From CAZJHX01 sp964545715 (lineage in GTDB: Bacteria; Myxococcota_A; UBA9042; GCA-2863065): DNA of 64,000 bases. Numbering within the stretch: position 1 is the first letter of the stretch; each line of letters starts with the position of its first letter. Positions 46,919 to 55,261 of this stretch are shown in pieces. Both the position numbers and the translations under genes were made by a program. The notes under the pieces were generated by a model. The model ran no database searches and was not told the origin of the DNA. It worked only from the letters and a program-made list of their open reading frames with translations. The DNA is taken from NCBI GenBank assembly GCA_964545715.1, contig CAZJHX010000047.1, positions 1-64,000 of the forward strand, read 5' to 3'.

Positions 46919-48254
46919 TCGGCAGGCCGACGTCCTCATCGTCGGCGGCGGCCTCTCCGGCCTGGAGACCGCCTGGCAGCTCAAGCAAAACGGGATCTCC
47001 GCCCTCGTCCTGGAGGCGCGTGACCGCGTCGGTGGACGCACCTGGTCCAAGGTCGTCGGCAAGGGCGCGCTCGATCTGGGCGGGCAGTGGATCGGCCCAA
47101 ATCAACGTCGCCTCAACGCCTTGGCCGCACGCCTGGGCGTCGAGACCTACCCGACCTACCACGACGGCCGCAAAGTCCTGCACATGGGCGACAAGATCAG
47201 CACCTATACGGGCAGCATCCCCAGCCTGTCGTGGCTGGCGCTCATCCGCCTGCACCTGGCCCTGCGCTCCGTCGACAAGGCCACTGCCGACATCCCCCTG
47301 GAGCGCCCGTGGGACTTCGCCAACGCCAAGGCGTTGGACACTCTGACCGTGGACACCTTCGCCAAGGACCTGTGGCCCGGCAGCGTCCGGCGCACCTTTG
47401 ACATCGCGGTCCGCACCGTCTTCGGCGCCGAGCCCAGCGAGCTCAGCCTGCTCCACTTCCTCTTCTATCTAAACGCGGGCGGCGGCCTCATGAGCCTGGT
47501 CGAGGTCTCCGGCGGCGCCCAGGAGCGCCGCTTCGTGGGCGGCGCTCAGCAGCTGGCAATCCGACTGGCCGAGAGCCTTGGAGACGCCGTGATCACCGGC
47601 GCACCAACCCGTCGCATCGACCAGCGCGAGGATGGCGTCACGGTCACCACGGACGCCGGCGTCTACACCGGCAAATATGCGGTGGTCGCCGTGCCCCCCA
47701 CGCTGGCCGGTGGCATCCAATACCATCCGCGCCTGCCCCAGCGCCGCGAGCAGCTGACCCAGCGCATGCCCATGGGCCACACGACCAAGGTGCACCTGCT
47801 ATACGAGCGCCCCTTCTGGCGCGAGGCCGGGTTCAGCGGCGAGGCGGTCTGCGATGGCGAGCCCGTCACCTTTACGATCGACAACACCAATGAAGAGGAC
47901 CAGGCCACGCTGGTCGCCTTTCTGGTCGGCGAGCCCGGACGCCGCTGGGGAGCCCGCCCCGAGGCAGAGCGCCACGCGGCCATCCTGGACCAGGTCGCAA
48001 AGTACTTCGGCGACGCGATCCGCAGCCCACAGCACATCGTGGAGCAGGACTGGTCAACAGAGCGCTGGACCGGCGGCTGCCCGACAGGCTCTATGCCGCC
48101 CGGCGTAATGTCCTTGTTCGGCGACACCCTGCGCGCGCCATGCGGTCGCATCTACTGGGCCGGCACGGAGACCGCGACCGAAGGCAACGGCTATATGGAG
48201 GGCGCACTCCAGGCCGCCGAGCGCGTCACAAAAGAAGTCCTTCCCCTTATATAA
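46911..48254 (+). CDS. Flavin-dependent amine oxidase
   Basis: The product has 447 residues and belongs to the flavin monoamine oxidase family. The FAD dinucleotide motif is G-G-G-L-S-G-L-E at residues 12-19, with 'EARDRVGGRTW' near 35 and 'LDLGGQWIGP' near 55. The C-terminal FAD motif is 'YWAGTETATEGNGYMEGAL' near residue 420. The start is GTG 46911, overlapping the upstream SDR stop by 8 nt. It would oxidise an amine to aldehyde/imine with H2O2, and the neighbouring dehydrogenases could act on the products. No signal peptide is seen. Confidence 0.93.
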   Translation: MSDRQADVLIVGGGLSGLETAWQLKQNGISALVLEARDRVGGRTWSKVVGKGALDLGGQWIGPNQRRLNALAARLGVETYPTYHDGRKVLHMGDKISTYTGSIPSLSWLALIRLHLALRSVDKATADIPLERPWDFANAKALDTLTVDTFAKDLWPGSVRRTFDIAVRTVFGAEPSELSLLHFLFYLNAGGGLMSLVEVSGGAQERRFVGGAQQLAIRLAESLGDAVITGAPTRRIDQREDGVTVTTDAGVYTGKYAVVAVPPTLAGGIQYHPRLPQRREQLTQRMPMGHTTKVHLLYERPFWREAGFSGEAVCDGEPVTFTIDNTNEEDQATLVAFLVGEPGRRWGARPEAERHAAILDQVAKYFGDAIRSPQHIVEQDWSTERWTGGCPTGSMPPGVMSLFGDTLRAPCGRIYWAGTETATEGNGYMEGALQAAERVTKEVLPLI

Positions 48255-48285
48255 TTTCCAGCGTATAGTGAACCCTGTGTGAAAC

Positions 48286-48301
48286 AGGTCCACCCGGACC
48301 T
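48286..48301 (+). promoter_or_regulatory. Hairpin next to ribosome binding site of lipoprotein gene
   Basis: AGGTCC-ACCC-GGACCT forms a 6-bp perfect stem whose 3' arm ends 2 nt before the GGGG ribosome binding site of the 48313 gene. A TATAAT hexamer overlaps the amine oxidase stop at 48250-48255 and could be the -10 box, although its -35 region is poor. Confidence 0.35.
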
Positions 48302-48312
48302 TGGGGTAAAAT

Positions 48313-49545
48313 ATGACTAGGACGACGTACATGCTCCTCGTGGGAGGGATCATGGCCTCGCTCGGCAGCTGCTCCGACCAGGCGGGTACCGTGCCGATCG
48401 AGCTCAACAACACCCGGTTCGTCGATCCGGGCGCACAGCAAACGCAGACGGACGAACGCGACAGGGGCCGGCAGACCTACGGCGGCGACGAGCCGTACGT
48501 CCCGACGCGCCAGCCGGACGACAGCCCAACGAGCGACGAGCCCGCCGTCAGGGACGCAGACCCCAATGAGGTCGACGCCTGCACGGGCGGCTCGCTGGAC
48601 CTCGCGATGCAGCTGAGCCTGACGCCGCCGCCGCCGACCGCTCAGTGGACAATAAAGGGCGATGCGGTCGTCCTGGGCTACACCCAGGTGCCGGACTCCG
48701 CGTTCACCCAGCAGCTGCAGCTTGAGTTTGTGGACGGGGGCACCGTCACCATGCTCGTCCACCTGCCGGACGACAAGACGCTGCCGCTGACTCACGGCGA
48801 GGCCGTCCACGTGTATGCCGGAGTCGCCGGACAAGACTGGATCGCCAACTACCTGGCCGTCTGGAGCGCCAGCGACCAGCTGCGCATCTTCGTGTACTCG
48901 GGTCCGACACCAACCTCGATCACCTTCAACTGTGAAGGTCAGATGCCCTGCCCGGCCGTAAGTCAGACGTCTCTGTTGTGTCCGCCGGTGGACCTGGTTT
49001 GCGGCACCGCAGTGCACGCCCAGGCGCTTGTCTGGACCGGCTTGAGCGCGCTGGGCAACGTCCCGGTCGCCGCCGGCCAACAGACCGCGGCGGGCGGCTT
49101 CGACTTCTGCGTAGGCGAGTCCATGGCCTACAAGGAGGTCACCTGCCCCAACGCTCCGCCCTCTTGGGTCGAGCTCGCCGTCCTCAACGCAGCCGTCCAG
49201 GGCCAACCGGCCCCGTTCCAACCGGAACCCGGCGTCTGCGACCTCGACAAAATCGGCTTCGACCAGGACAACAAGCCGGACTACGACTTCTACGAGGTCT
49301 GCGTGCCGGACGACGGCATGAAGGGAGCCCACGAGGGCCAACTCAAAGCCATCGACGGCACCCTCACCTGCAGCGTTTCAGGCACATTCGCAGGGTGCAC
49401 CGGCGCCGAACAGGGCTGCCGCGGCCTCTTCAACTACAAACACGAGCACCAGCCCACGCTGACCGACCAGAAATGGTCGCAGCTCTGCTCGGTCTCCCAG
49501 GCGAAATTCGTCACTAAGGTAGCCGGCGGCAAATACAGCCAGTAG
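48313..49545 (+). CDS. Lipoprotein of unknown function
   Basis: The product has 410 residues. A signal peptide ends S-L-G-S-C (Cys20), followed by a hydrophilic linker rich in Asp/Thr/Gln/Pro to about residue 90. The mature domain from about 95 is beta-rich, with about a dozen cysteines; segments such as 'VELEFVDGGTVTMLVHLPDDK'-like strands and 'CPPVDLVCGTAV' are seen. No family is recognised. GGGG precedes the ATG, and a small hairpin and a TATAAT lie upstream. It is monocistronic, with 303 nt of non-coding DNA after it. Confidence 0.72.
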   Translation: MTRTTYMLLVGGIMASLGSCSDQAGTVPIELNNTRFVDPGAQQTQTDERDRGRQTYGGDEPYVPTRQPDDSPTSDEPAVRDADPNEVDACTGGSLDLAMQLSLTPPPPTAQWTIKGDAVVLGYTQVPDSAFTQQLQLEFVDGGTVTMLVHLPDDKTLPLTHGEAVHVYAGVAGQDWIANYLAVWSASDQLRIFVYSGPTPTSITFNCEGQMPCPAVSQTSLLCPPVDLVCGTAVHAQALVWTGLSALGNVPVAAGQQTAAGGFDFCVGESMAYKEVTCPNAPPSWVELAVLNAAVQGQPAPFQPEPGVCDLDKIGFDQDNKPDYDFYEVCVPDDGMKGAHEGQLKAIDGTLTCSVSGTFAGCTGAEQGCRGLFNYKHEHQPTLTDQKWSQLCSVSQAKFVTKVAGGKYSQ

Positions 49546-49848
49546 TCCGCCGCCCGCAGCCGGACCCGGGGCCTCAGCCTCCAAGGGCTGCCGGCGTGCT
49601 CCCCGACGGGCGGGCTCCCCGCTGGAGCTACGCGCGTGTGTCCCGCTCCGACGCCCGAACGGGCGGTCTTGCCCCGGCGAATGAGCGCGATCCGAGCCGT
49701 CCGGGTCGCAGGCGCTTCTGGTCGGATGGACACAGGTAAACACAGCCGCATGAGACGCAGTGCATCGAGCGGACTTTGGAACACCTCATGCTTCGACGTT
49801 CGTTAGGCGACACTCGGGCATCGAGGTCCCGCGTCGCTCGGAGCAACC
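49546..49848. other. 303-nt intergenic region
   Basis: No coding frame or tRNA is supported here. A perfect inverted repeat CGCCCG-AA-CGGGCG lies at 49652-49665 and other GC-rich short repeats surround it; it may be a weak terminator for the upstream lipoprotein gene or an operator. The segment from about 49730 on is less GC-rich and presumably holds the promoter of the Usp operon. Confidence 0.4.
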
Positions 49849-50208
49849 ATGGGGACAGGACTTTTAGTGGGGGCGTTGCTGGGCGCCACATTTGGCGCGG
49901 CCATCGCCGGCGGCATCGGCGGCCTGGTGGGCGGAATTGCCGGCGCGTTCGTCGGCATAGGCGTGATGTGGGTCGTGACACGCCCGGCTCGGCCACCCGG
50001 CCACTTCCTCGAGGAGACGCGAACCTTCCCGTGCGCGGGTTGCGGCCAGGTCGTGGACACGACCGTTCTCGTACATCGCGACAGCGGTGAGATCTTTGAA
50101 GTTGTGGAGTGCTCGGCATTCCACCCGGCGCGCCATGTGACCTGCGCCAAAGGATGTAAGCCGTTACTGACCAGCGGCGCGCTGGGCCGCAAGGAGATGA
50201 CAGGATGA
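49849..50208 (+). CDS. Glycine-zipper membrane protein with Cys-rich (zinc-binding type) domain
   Basis: The product has 119 residues. Residues about 3-45 are one or two membrane helices full of Gly/Ala ('GALLGATFGAAIAGGIGGLVGGIAGAFVGIG'), a glycine-zipper pattern. The soluble remainder has C-A-G-C and later single cysteines including 'CAKGC', which could bind zinc. The family is not recognised. Its stop overlaps the ATG of the universal stress protein gene by 4 nt, which implies a shared role. Confidence 0.68.
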   Translation: MGTGLLVGALLGATFGAAIAGGIGGLVGGIAGAFVGIGVMWVVTRPARPPGHFLEETRTFPCAGCGQVVDTTVLVHRDSGEIFEVVECSAFHPARHVTCAKGCKPLLTSGALGRKEMTG

Positions 50209-50624
50209 AGCGGATACTGGTGCCGGTCGATGGATCCGAATCCGCGGCTCACGCAGCCAGAGTGGCCTCCGGGCTGGCGCAAGCCATGGGAGCGTCCGTG
50301 ACGCTTCTGCACGTGTACGAGCCGGACTCCCCCACCACGCTCGGTCTCACATCGGTGACGACGTCCGATCTGCACGCGTGGCGCCAGCGGATGGCTGAAC
50401 CACACTTTGCTGCCGTGCGGCCCGTCGTTGCCAGTGCGGATGTCACCGAGATCTGTGAGATGGGCGCGCCGGCCCCCAGTATTGTCGCGGTCGCCGCTCA
50501 GATCGAGAGCGACCTCATCGTGATGGGCTCACGCGGCATGTCACCACTGCGCGCGATGCTGATGGGCAGCGTCAGCGACTACGTCGTGCGGCGGGCGGGA
50601 TGCCCGGTTTTGGTCACACGCTGA
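50205..50624 (+). CDS. Universal stress protein (UspA family)
   Basis: The product has 139 residues, a cytosolic UspA-fold protein. It has 'ILVPVDGSE' at residues 4-12 and the ATP-binding type 'MGSRGMSPLRAMLMGSVS' near residue 108, then 'RRAGCPVLV' at the end. The G-2x-G-9x-G-(S/T) spacing suggests an ATP-binding Usp. It is translationally coupled to the glycine-zipper membrane protein. A 20-bp tandem duplication covers its stop codon. Confidence 0.92.
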   Translation: MKRILVPVDGSESAAHAARVASGLAQAMGASVTLLHVYEPDSPTTLGLTSVTTSDLHAWRQRMAEPHFAAVRPVVASADVTEICEMGAPAPSIVAVAAQIESDLIVMGSRGMSPLRAMLMGSVSDYVVRRAGCPVLVTR

Positions 50625-50648
50625 GGGCTTTGGTCACACGCTGAGGGC
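50609..50648. repeat. 20-bp tandem duplication over the usp stop codon
   Basis: Two identical 20-bp copies, TTTGGTCACACGCTGAGGGC at 50609-50628 and 50629-50648. The first copy encodes the last residues and stop of the universal stress protein; the second is non-coding. It looks like a recent slippage duplication. Confidence 0.9.
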
Positions 50649-50676
50649 GACCCAACGCTAACAGCATGAGCGGTTG

Positions 50677-51252
50677 TCAGGGCGCGCCGAGGTTGCACTT
50701 GGCCAGCGAACAGTCCCGCAGCGAGTCACGGAACACCTGATCGCACACGTCCGGATGGCCCCCGGATTCCGCGCAGGCAGCAAAATCGTTGCCGGCGGTT
50801 ACCGTACATACAAACTCGCACGCGTCGGCAAGGGACTGGACGGCGTTCGTCTGTGGCAGCGCCTCAGCCAACCTCCACAGCTCTTCTTGCAGCACCTCTG
50901 AGCCGATTGTCGCGAGGCCGTCGATCGTGGGCGGGACACTCCAATCGAAATCCACCACAACGGCCGGGGGCAGGCCGATGGTTGGCGGTTCCACCGAACA
51001 CCAGGAGATCGCGCAGCGGGAGGCCGCGTCGTCGTGAGCGATCGTGCAGGCGTCATGGCCCCCGCCGACAGTACGGCAGGCCTGGTAGCTGGCGACGCCG
51101 GCCAGCTTGCAATGATACGTGCAGGTCGCAGCGGCATCGGGATTCAAAGCCGCGCGCAGGTCAACGGGTGTCGAGTCGGTGTCGTCGGCGCTGCAGCCGA
51201 CCAAAACCAGGGCCATCGTTGCGGCCCATAGCAGGGCATGTGTCGTCCTCAT
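50677..51252 (-). CDS. Small lipoprotein with duplicated Cys unit
   Basis: The product has 191 residues, with a signal peptide ending L-V-G-C (Cys20). The mature protein contains two copies of a unit with cysteines in the order C...C....C....C....C...C, starting 'CTYHCKLAG' near residue 44 and 'CEFVCTVTAG' near 145. They are separated by a roughly 55-residue linker and are clearly related. This is likely a disulfide-stabilised helical surface protein. No family is recognised. It diverges from the pdxR promoter region. Confidence 0.76.
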   Translation of the reverse strand: MRTTHALLWAATMALVLVGCSADDTDSTPVDLRAALNPDAAATCTYHCKLAGVASYQACRTVGGGHDACTIAHDDAASRCAISWCSVEPPTIGLPPAVVVDFDWSVPPTIDGLATIGSEVLQEELWRLAEALPQTNAVQSLADACEFVCTVTAGNDFAACAESGGHPDVCDQVFRDSLRDCSLAKCNLGAP

Positions 51253-51485
51253 CCTTCCACCTCCAGGTGGTTGTTACACCACCTTGAGGAGCAACGGCTA
51301 TGCCACCGCGATGGTGGCGAGACAGCGCGCGAACGAAGTGCTCAGGTTGTGTGCAGGCCCGTGGGCAGCGGGAAACAACGACTCGCCGCCGGGTGTCGAT
51401 TCGCCCCCGGACAGGACCAGTCCTGGTTGTCGATGCCGAAGCTCCGACCGCGTAGCGGGCCACTATCCTCCAGCCACGCCATAAC

Positions 51486-51529
51486 CGATTGGAACATGAC
51501 ATTTCCCTTCAATTGGCCCAGTTGGCACA
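51486..51529 (+). promoter_or_regulatory. Direct repeats upstream of pdxR, putative operator
   Basis: Three boxes fit the pattern C-(A/G)-(A/G)-T-T-G-G-(C/A): CGATTGGAACA at 51486, CAATTGGCCCA at 51510 and CAGTTGGCACA at 51519. A fourth, CAATTGGCACG, is at 51607 over the start codon. MocR/PdxR-type regulators often bind direct repeats, so autoregulation is likely. The region 51253-51609 holds no gene. Confidence 0.45.
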
Positions 51530-51602
51530 GACCAAACCCCGGCTTTGGTTCTTGCGGAGCGCCCTAACCACCAGCATCATGCCGATGTTGTCACACAGGG
51601 AG

Positions 51603-51616
51603 GTGCCAATTGGCAC
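51603..51616. promoter_or_regulatory. Perfect palindrome over the pdxR start codon
   Basis: GTGCCAATTGGCAC is a perfect 14-bp palindrome that contains the TTG start codon (51610-51612) and follows the AGGGAGG ribosome binding site. It shares the CAATTGGCAC core with the upstream boxes, so it may be an operator. Confidence 0.5.
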
Positions 51617-53133
51617 GTTCGCTCGGAATCACATTGGACGCCACCAGCGACGCGCCGTTGTATCGGCAGATCGTGCACGAGATCGAGGGCCGCATCCGGT
51701 CGGGCGCTCTACCGGCCGGCTATCGGCTGCCCCCCAGTCGGGCGCTGGCCTTGGAGCTGGCGACACACCGCAACACCGTGGTGCGGGCTTATGAAGAGCT
51801 CGCCGACATCGGGCTGGTCGGCTCTACGGTCGGGCGTGGCACGTTCGTGACACCGCCGCCTCCTCCGGCAAACCCGATCCGGCCGGCCTCCGATGGGGCC
51901 ACCCTGCCCTGGCGGTCTTTGATGTCGCGAGCCGCGGGCGCCGAGCCACTTCGCCGCGCGGACCGTCTCACCCGCTCCGTGCGCACCGGCGACGTGATCA
52001 ACATGACCCGCATGCAGCCGCCCAACGCGCTGCTGCCTCATGAGCAGCTGCGGCGCTGCCTCGACCACGTGCTCAAGACACGCGGGCCCAGCGCCCTGAG
52101 CTACGCCCCACGCGAAGGCGTCCTGCGTCTGCGGACCCTGATCGCCGAAGAGCTCGCCCGCGCCGGTGTGCCGGCCGACCGCGACAGCGTCCTCATCACC
52201 ACCGGCAGCCAGCAGGCGCTGGACGTGCTGGCGCGCGCGCTCATCAACCCCGGCGACACATTTCTGGTCGACGAGTCCACCTACACCGGCGCCATCAACA
52301 TCCTCACCACCGCCGGAGCGCGGCTCATCGGGGTCCCCAGCGACGAGCTCGGCCCGGACATGACCGCGCTGCGACAGCTGACCCGCGCCGGGGCCAAAGG
52401 CTTCTACCTCATGCCCAACTGCGGCAACCCGACCGGACACAGCATCGGCCTGGAGCGCCGCCGCGAGCTGGTGGCCTGGTCGCACGACGCCTCCGTCCCG
52501 CTCATCGAGGACGACTACGGCGCCGACCTGCTCATCGACGGCCACGCGCCACCGCCGGCCTTGCGCACCCTGGACGGGCAGGTCATCTACGTCGGCACCT
52601 TCAGCAAGAAGCTGATCCCCGCTCTGCGCGTCGGTTTCATGGTGTGCCCCGAGGCCCTGCGCGGCCACCTGCTGCCACTGAAACACGCCATGGACCTGGG
52701 CACCTCCGCCCTACTCCAGTACGCGCTGGCCGAGTTCATCGACCGCGGCTACCTTCGCAAGCACCTGGAGCGACTGCAGCCGGCCTACCGCGCACGGCGG
52801 GACGCCCTGGTCGAGTCACTGCGTGCCCATCTGCCACCCGGCATCCGCTGCGAGCCGCCGTCGCAGGGCCTCGTCTTGTGGCTGGATCTGCCCTCGTGGC
52901 TGAACCCGGACGACGTCTTCGACGAGGCCCAGCGTCACGGCGTTCTCATCACGCCCGGCACGCTCAACAGCGCGTCCGGTAGCGGCCGTCCGGGGCTGCG
53001 GCTCACTTTCTGCGCCGAGCCGCCCGACCGCCTCGCCGAGGGCGCCCGCAGACTCTCGAAAGCACTGAAGATCCTGATCGATTCGCATCGCAACAGCACA
53101 CATCACAAAAGCACACGAATGGAGGTCGTTTAG
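51610..53133 (+). CDS. pdxR: MocR-type GntR/aminotransferase regulator (PdxR-like)
   Basis: The product has 507 residues. The start is TTG 51610, preceded by AGGGAGG with 6-nt spacing. Residues 1 to about 80 are a GntR winged helix ('APLYRQIVHEIEGRIRSG...LPPSRALALELATHRNTVVRAYEEL'). Residues about 115-490 are a type I aminotransferase fold, with the PLP Lys in 'GTFSKKLIPALRVGF' near residue 330. MocR regulators sense PLP through this domain. pdxS begins directly after its stop, so this is most likely PdxR, controlling vitamin B6 synthesis. Being in the same transcription unit as its targets is less usual than divergence. Confidence 0.88.
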   Translation: MARSLGITLDATSDAPLYRQIVHEIEGRIRSGALPAGYRLPPSRALALELATHRNTVVRAYEELADIGLVGSTVGRGTFVTPPPPPANPIRPASDGATLPWRSLMSRAAGAEPLRRADRLTRSVRTGDVINMTRMQPPNALLPHEQLRRCLDHVLKTRGPSALSYAPREGVLRLRTLIAEELARAGVPADRDSVLITTGSQQALDVLARALINPGDTFLVDESTYTGAINILTTAGARLIGVPSDELGPDMTALRQLTRAGAKGFYLMPNCGNPTGHSIGLERRRELVAWSHDASVPLIEDDYGADLLIDGHAPPPALRTLDGQVIYVGTFSKKLIPALRVGFMVCPEALRGHLLPLKHAMDLGTSALLQYALAEFIDRGYLRKHLERLQPAYRARRDALVESLRAHLPPGIRCEPPSQGLVLWLDLPSWLNPDDVFDEAQRHGVLITPGTLNSASGSGRPGLRLTFCAEPPDRLAEGARRLSKALKILIDSHRNSTHHKSTRMEVV

Positions 53134-54009
53134 ATGGATGATTTCAAGGTCAAAGTCGGACTCGCCGAGATGCTGAAAGGCGGCGTCATCATGGACGTGG
53201 TGGACGCGGACCAGGCCCGCATCGCCGAGGACTCCGGCGCGTGCGCCGTTATGGCGTTGGAGCGTGTTCCCGCTCAGATCCGCAAAGAGGGCGGCGTCGC
53301 CCGAGCCTCGGACCCCAAGATGATCCAGGAGATCCAGGCGGCGGTGAGCATCCCGGTCATGGCCAAGTGCCGCATCGGCCACTTCATGGAGGCGCGCATC
53401 CTGGAGGCGCTCAAGGTCGACTTCATCGACGAGAGCGAGGTCCTCACCCCCGCGGATGAGCAGTTCCACATCGACAAGCACGACTTCAAAGTGCCGTTCG
53501 TCTGCGGCTGCCGAAACCTGGGTGAGGCGCTGCGCCGCATCGGCGAGGGCGCGGCCATGATGCGCACCAAAGGCGAGCCCGGCACCGGCAACATCGTCGA
53601 GGGCGTGCGTCACCTGCGCGACCTGCGCACGGCCATCCGTCGCCTGACTCGCCTGTCCGCCGACGAGCTGATGAGCGAAGCCCGCGACCTGGGCGCCCCT
53701 TACGACCTCGTCAAAAAGGTCGCTGAGACGGGCACGCTGCCGGTCCCGAACTTCGCCGCCGGCGGCATCGCCACACCTGCGGACGCGGCGCTGTGCATGG
53801 CCCTGGGCGCGGAGACCGTGTTTGTCGGCAGCGGCATCTTTTTGAGCACCGATCCCGAGCGCCGCGCCCGCGCCATCGTGCAGGCGGTGACGTACTGGGA
53901 GGACGCGGCCAAGCTGGCAGAGCTCAGCACCGGACTCGGCGACGCCATGCGTGGTATCGAGCTCAGCACGCTCACCGAAGCAGAGCGCATGGCGCCACGG
54001 GGTTGGTAG
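53134..54009 (+). CDS. pdxS: Pyridoxal 5'-phosphate synthase subunit PdxS
   Basis: The product has 291 residues, the synthase subunit that makes PLP from ribose 5-phosphate, glyceraldehyde 3-phosphate and ammonia delivered by PdxT. The catalytic lysines lie at K78 ('PVMAKCRIGH') and K146 ('MRTKGEPGTGN'), and phosphate-binding 'NFAAGGIATPADAA' and 'GAETVFVGSGIF' are intact. It starts directly after the regulator stop and is followed 3 nt later by pdxT. It would assemble as a dodecamer with PdxT. Confidence 0.97.
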   Translation: MDDFKVKVGLAEMLKGGVIMDVVDADQARIAEDSGACAVMALERVPAQIRKEGGVARASDPKMIQEIQAAVSIPVMAKCRIGHFMEARILEALKVDFIDESEVLTPADEQFHIDKHDFKVPFVCGCRNLGEALRRIGEGAAMMRTKGEPGTGNIVEGVRHLRDLRTAIRRLTRLSADELMSEARDLGAPYDLVKKVAETGTLPVPNFAAGGIATPADAALCMALGAETVFVGSGIFLSTDPERRARAIVQAVTYWEDAAKLAELSTGLGDAMRGIELSTLTEAERMAPRGW

Positions 54010-54011
54010 CC

Positions 54012-54563
54012 GTGAACGTCGGCATTCTGGCGCTCCAGGGCGGCTTTGCTGCGCACGCACGCGTCATCACGGCGCTGGGGCATGAGGCGGTGCTGGTGCG
54101 CCAGGCCGCCGAGCTCGACGCGGTGGACGGCCTCATCCTCCCGGGCGGCGAGAGCAGCACGCATCTGCGACTGCTGGACCGGGAGGCGCTCACCGAGCCG
54201 TTGAGCGCGTTTGTCAGCGCCGGAAAGCCGGTCCTGGCGACGTGCGCCGGGCTGATCCTGGCCGCGCGTGATGTGACCGCCCCGCAGCAAGAGAGCTTCG
54301 GCTGGCTGGACGTCTCGGTCACACGCAACGGCTGGGGCAGGCAGCTCGACAGCTTCGAGGCCGTCGCCGACTCAGAGGCCTTGCCGCTGGTGTTCATTCG
54401 CGCGCCGCGAATCACCAGCGTCGGCGCCGGGGCTGAGGTGCTGGCCACTTTGAAGGAGGAGCCGGTCATGGTGCGGCAGGCCAACGTCGTGGGCGCTACC
54501 TTTCACCCGGAGCTCACCGACGATCTGCGTGTCCACACCCGCGTCTTCGGTAGCGCCGCATGA
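54012..54563 (+). CDS. pdxT: Pyridoxal 5'-phosphate synthase glutaminase PdxT
   Basis: The product has 183 residues from GTG 54012. It is the glutaminase that channels ammonia to PdxS. The catalytic triad is in family positions: Cys78 in 'VLATCAGLI', and His/Glu in 'GATFHPELTDDLRVH' near the C-terminus. 'LPGGESST' near residue 43 is the glutamine-binding motif. The length is normal. The next gene (histidine phosphatase) starts within its last codons, overlapping by 4 nt (ATGA). Confidence 0.95.
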   Translation: MNVGILALQGGFAAHARVITALGHEAVLVRQAAELDAVDGLILPGGESSTHLRLLDREALTEPLSAFVSAGKPVLATCAGLILAARDVTAPQQESFGWLDVSVTRNGWGRQLDSFEAVADSEALPLVFIRAPRITSVGAGAEVLATLKEEPVMVRQANVVGATFHPELTDDLRVHTRVFGSAA

Positions 54564-55207
54564 GAGAGATCGTACTTGTCAGACACGGCGAGACCGCCGG
54601 CGAGAGCTCGATCCGGCTCAACGGCATCACGGACGTGCCACTCAGCGACCTGGGCCGCGAGCAGATGCGGCGGGTCGCCTCACAGCTGGCGACCGAGGAG
54701 TACCAGGCAGCGGTCGCAAGCTCGCTGATCCGCTCCCAGCAGTCCCTGGAGATCGCGCTGGGCGGCGACGGTCCCCATCCGCGAATCATCGACGACTTCA
54801 AAGAGGTGGACTTCGGACGCTGGGAGACGCTGACCTGGGCCGAAGCGGCGGCCCTGGACCCCGAGATCTATAGACAGTGCAAGGCCTCCGCTGACCCGTC
54901 GTTCCGCTTTCCCGGCGGCGACTCGCGCGCGGGCTTCTACGCTCGGGTCGAGGCCGCGGCGCACCGCGAGCTTGGCGCTGCACGTCACATGGCGGCCCGC
55001 ACCCTGTGCGCCCTGCACAAGGGCGTGACCAAGATTATTATCGCCACGCTCTGCCGCCTTACGTGGGACGAGTACCGATCCCTGCCCTGCGATCTCGGCA
55101 GCATCCACCGCATTCGAAACGATGGGGATCGCTGGCGGCTGATCGAGTCCAACGCAACCGCCCACCTCGGTGAAACCTGGCTGCAAGATCACCCTCCCAA
55201 AGGCTGA
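54560..55207 (+). CDS. Histidine phosphatase family protein in the pdx operon
   Basis: The product has 215 residues. The catalytic R8-H9-G10-E11 is at the N-terminus, and the second His is probably in 'LCALHKGVTK' near residue 152. The fold is that of cofactor-type phosphoglycerate mutase/CobC phosphatases. 'FGRWETLTW' near residue 90 is the usual family loop. Its ATG overlaps the pdxT stop by 4 nt, so it is tightly tied to B6 synthesis. It may dephosphorylate PLP/PNP or an intermediate, but that is inferred from context only. Confidence 0.87.
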   Translation: MREIVLVRHGETAGESSIRLNGITDVPLSDLGREQMRRVASQLATEEYQAAVASSLIRSQQSLEIALGGDGPHPRIIDDFKEVDFGRWETLTWAEAAALDPEIYRQCKASADPSFRFPGGDSRAGFYARVEAAAHRELGAARHMAARTLCALHKGVTKIIIATLCRLTWDEYRSLPCDLGSIHRIRNDGDRWRLIESNATAHLGETWLQDHPPKG

Positions 55208-55261
55208 AAAGCTTGATTCTTACGCGCTTTTTCGCATCCTTGGGGCACGATGGAGGCGTGT

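Noticed and set aside
49802..49808. GTTAGGC, an integron attC-like core
   Set aside because: No matching inverse core or attC-like stem is found nearby, and there is no integrase or cassette structure.
49546..49848. Possible tRNA or structured RNA in the intergenic region
   Set aside because: No T-loop GTTCRA with matching acceptor stem could be found; only GC-rich short inverted repeats are visible.
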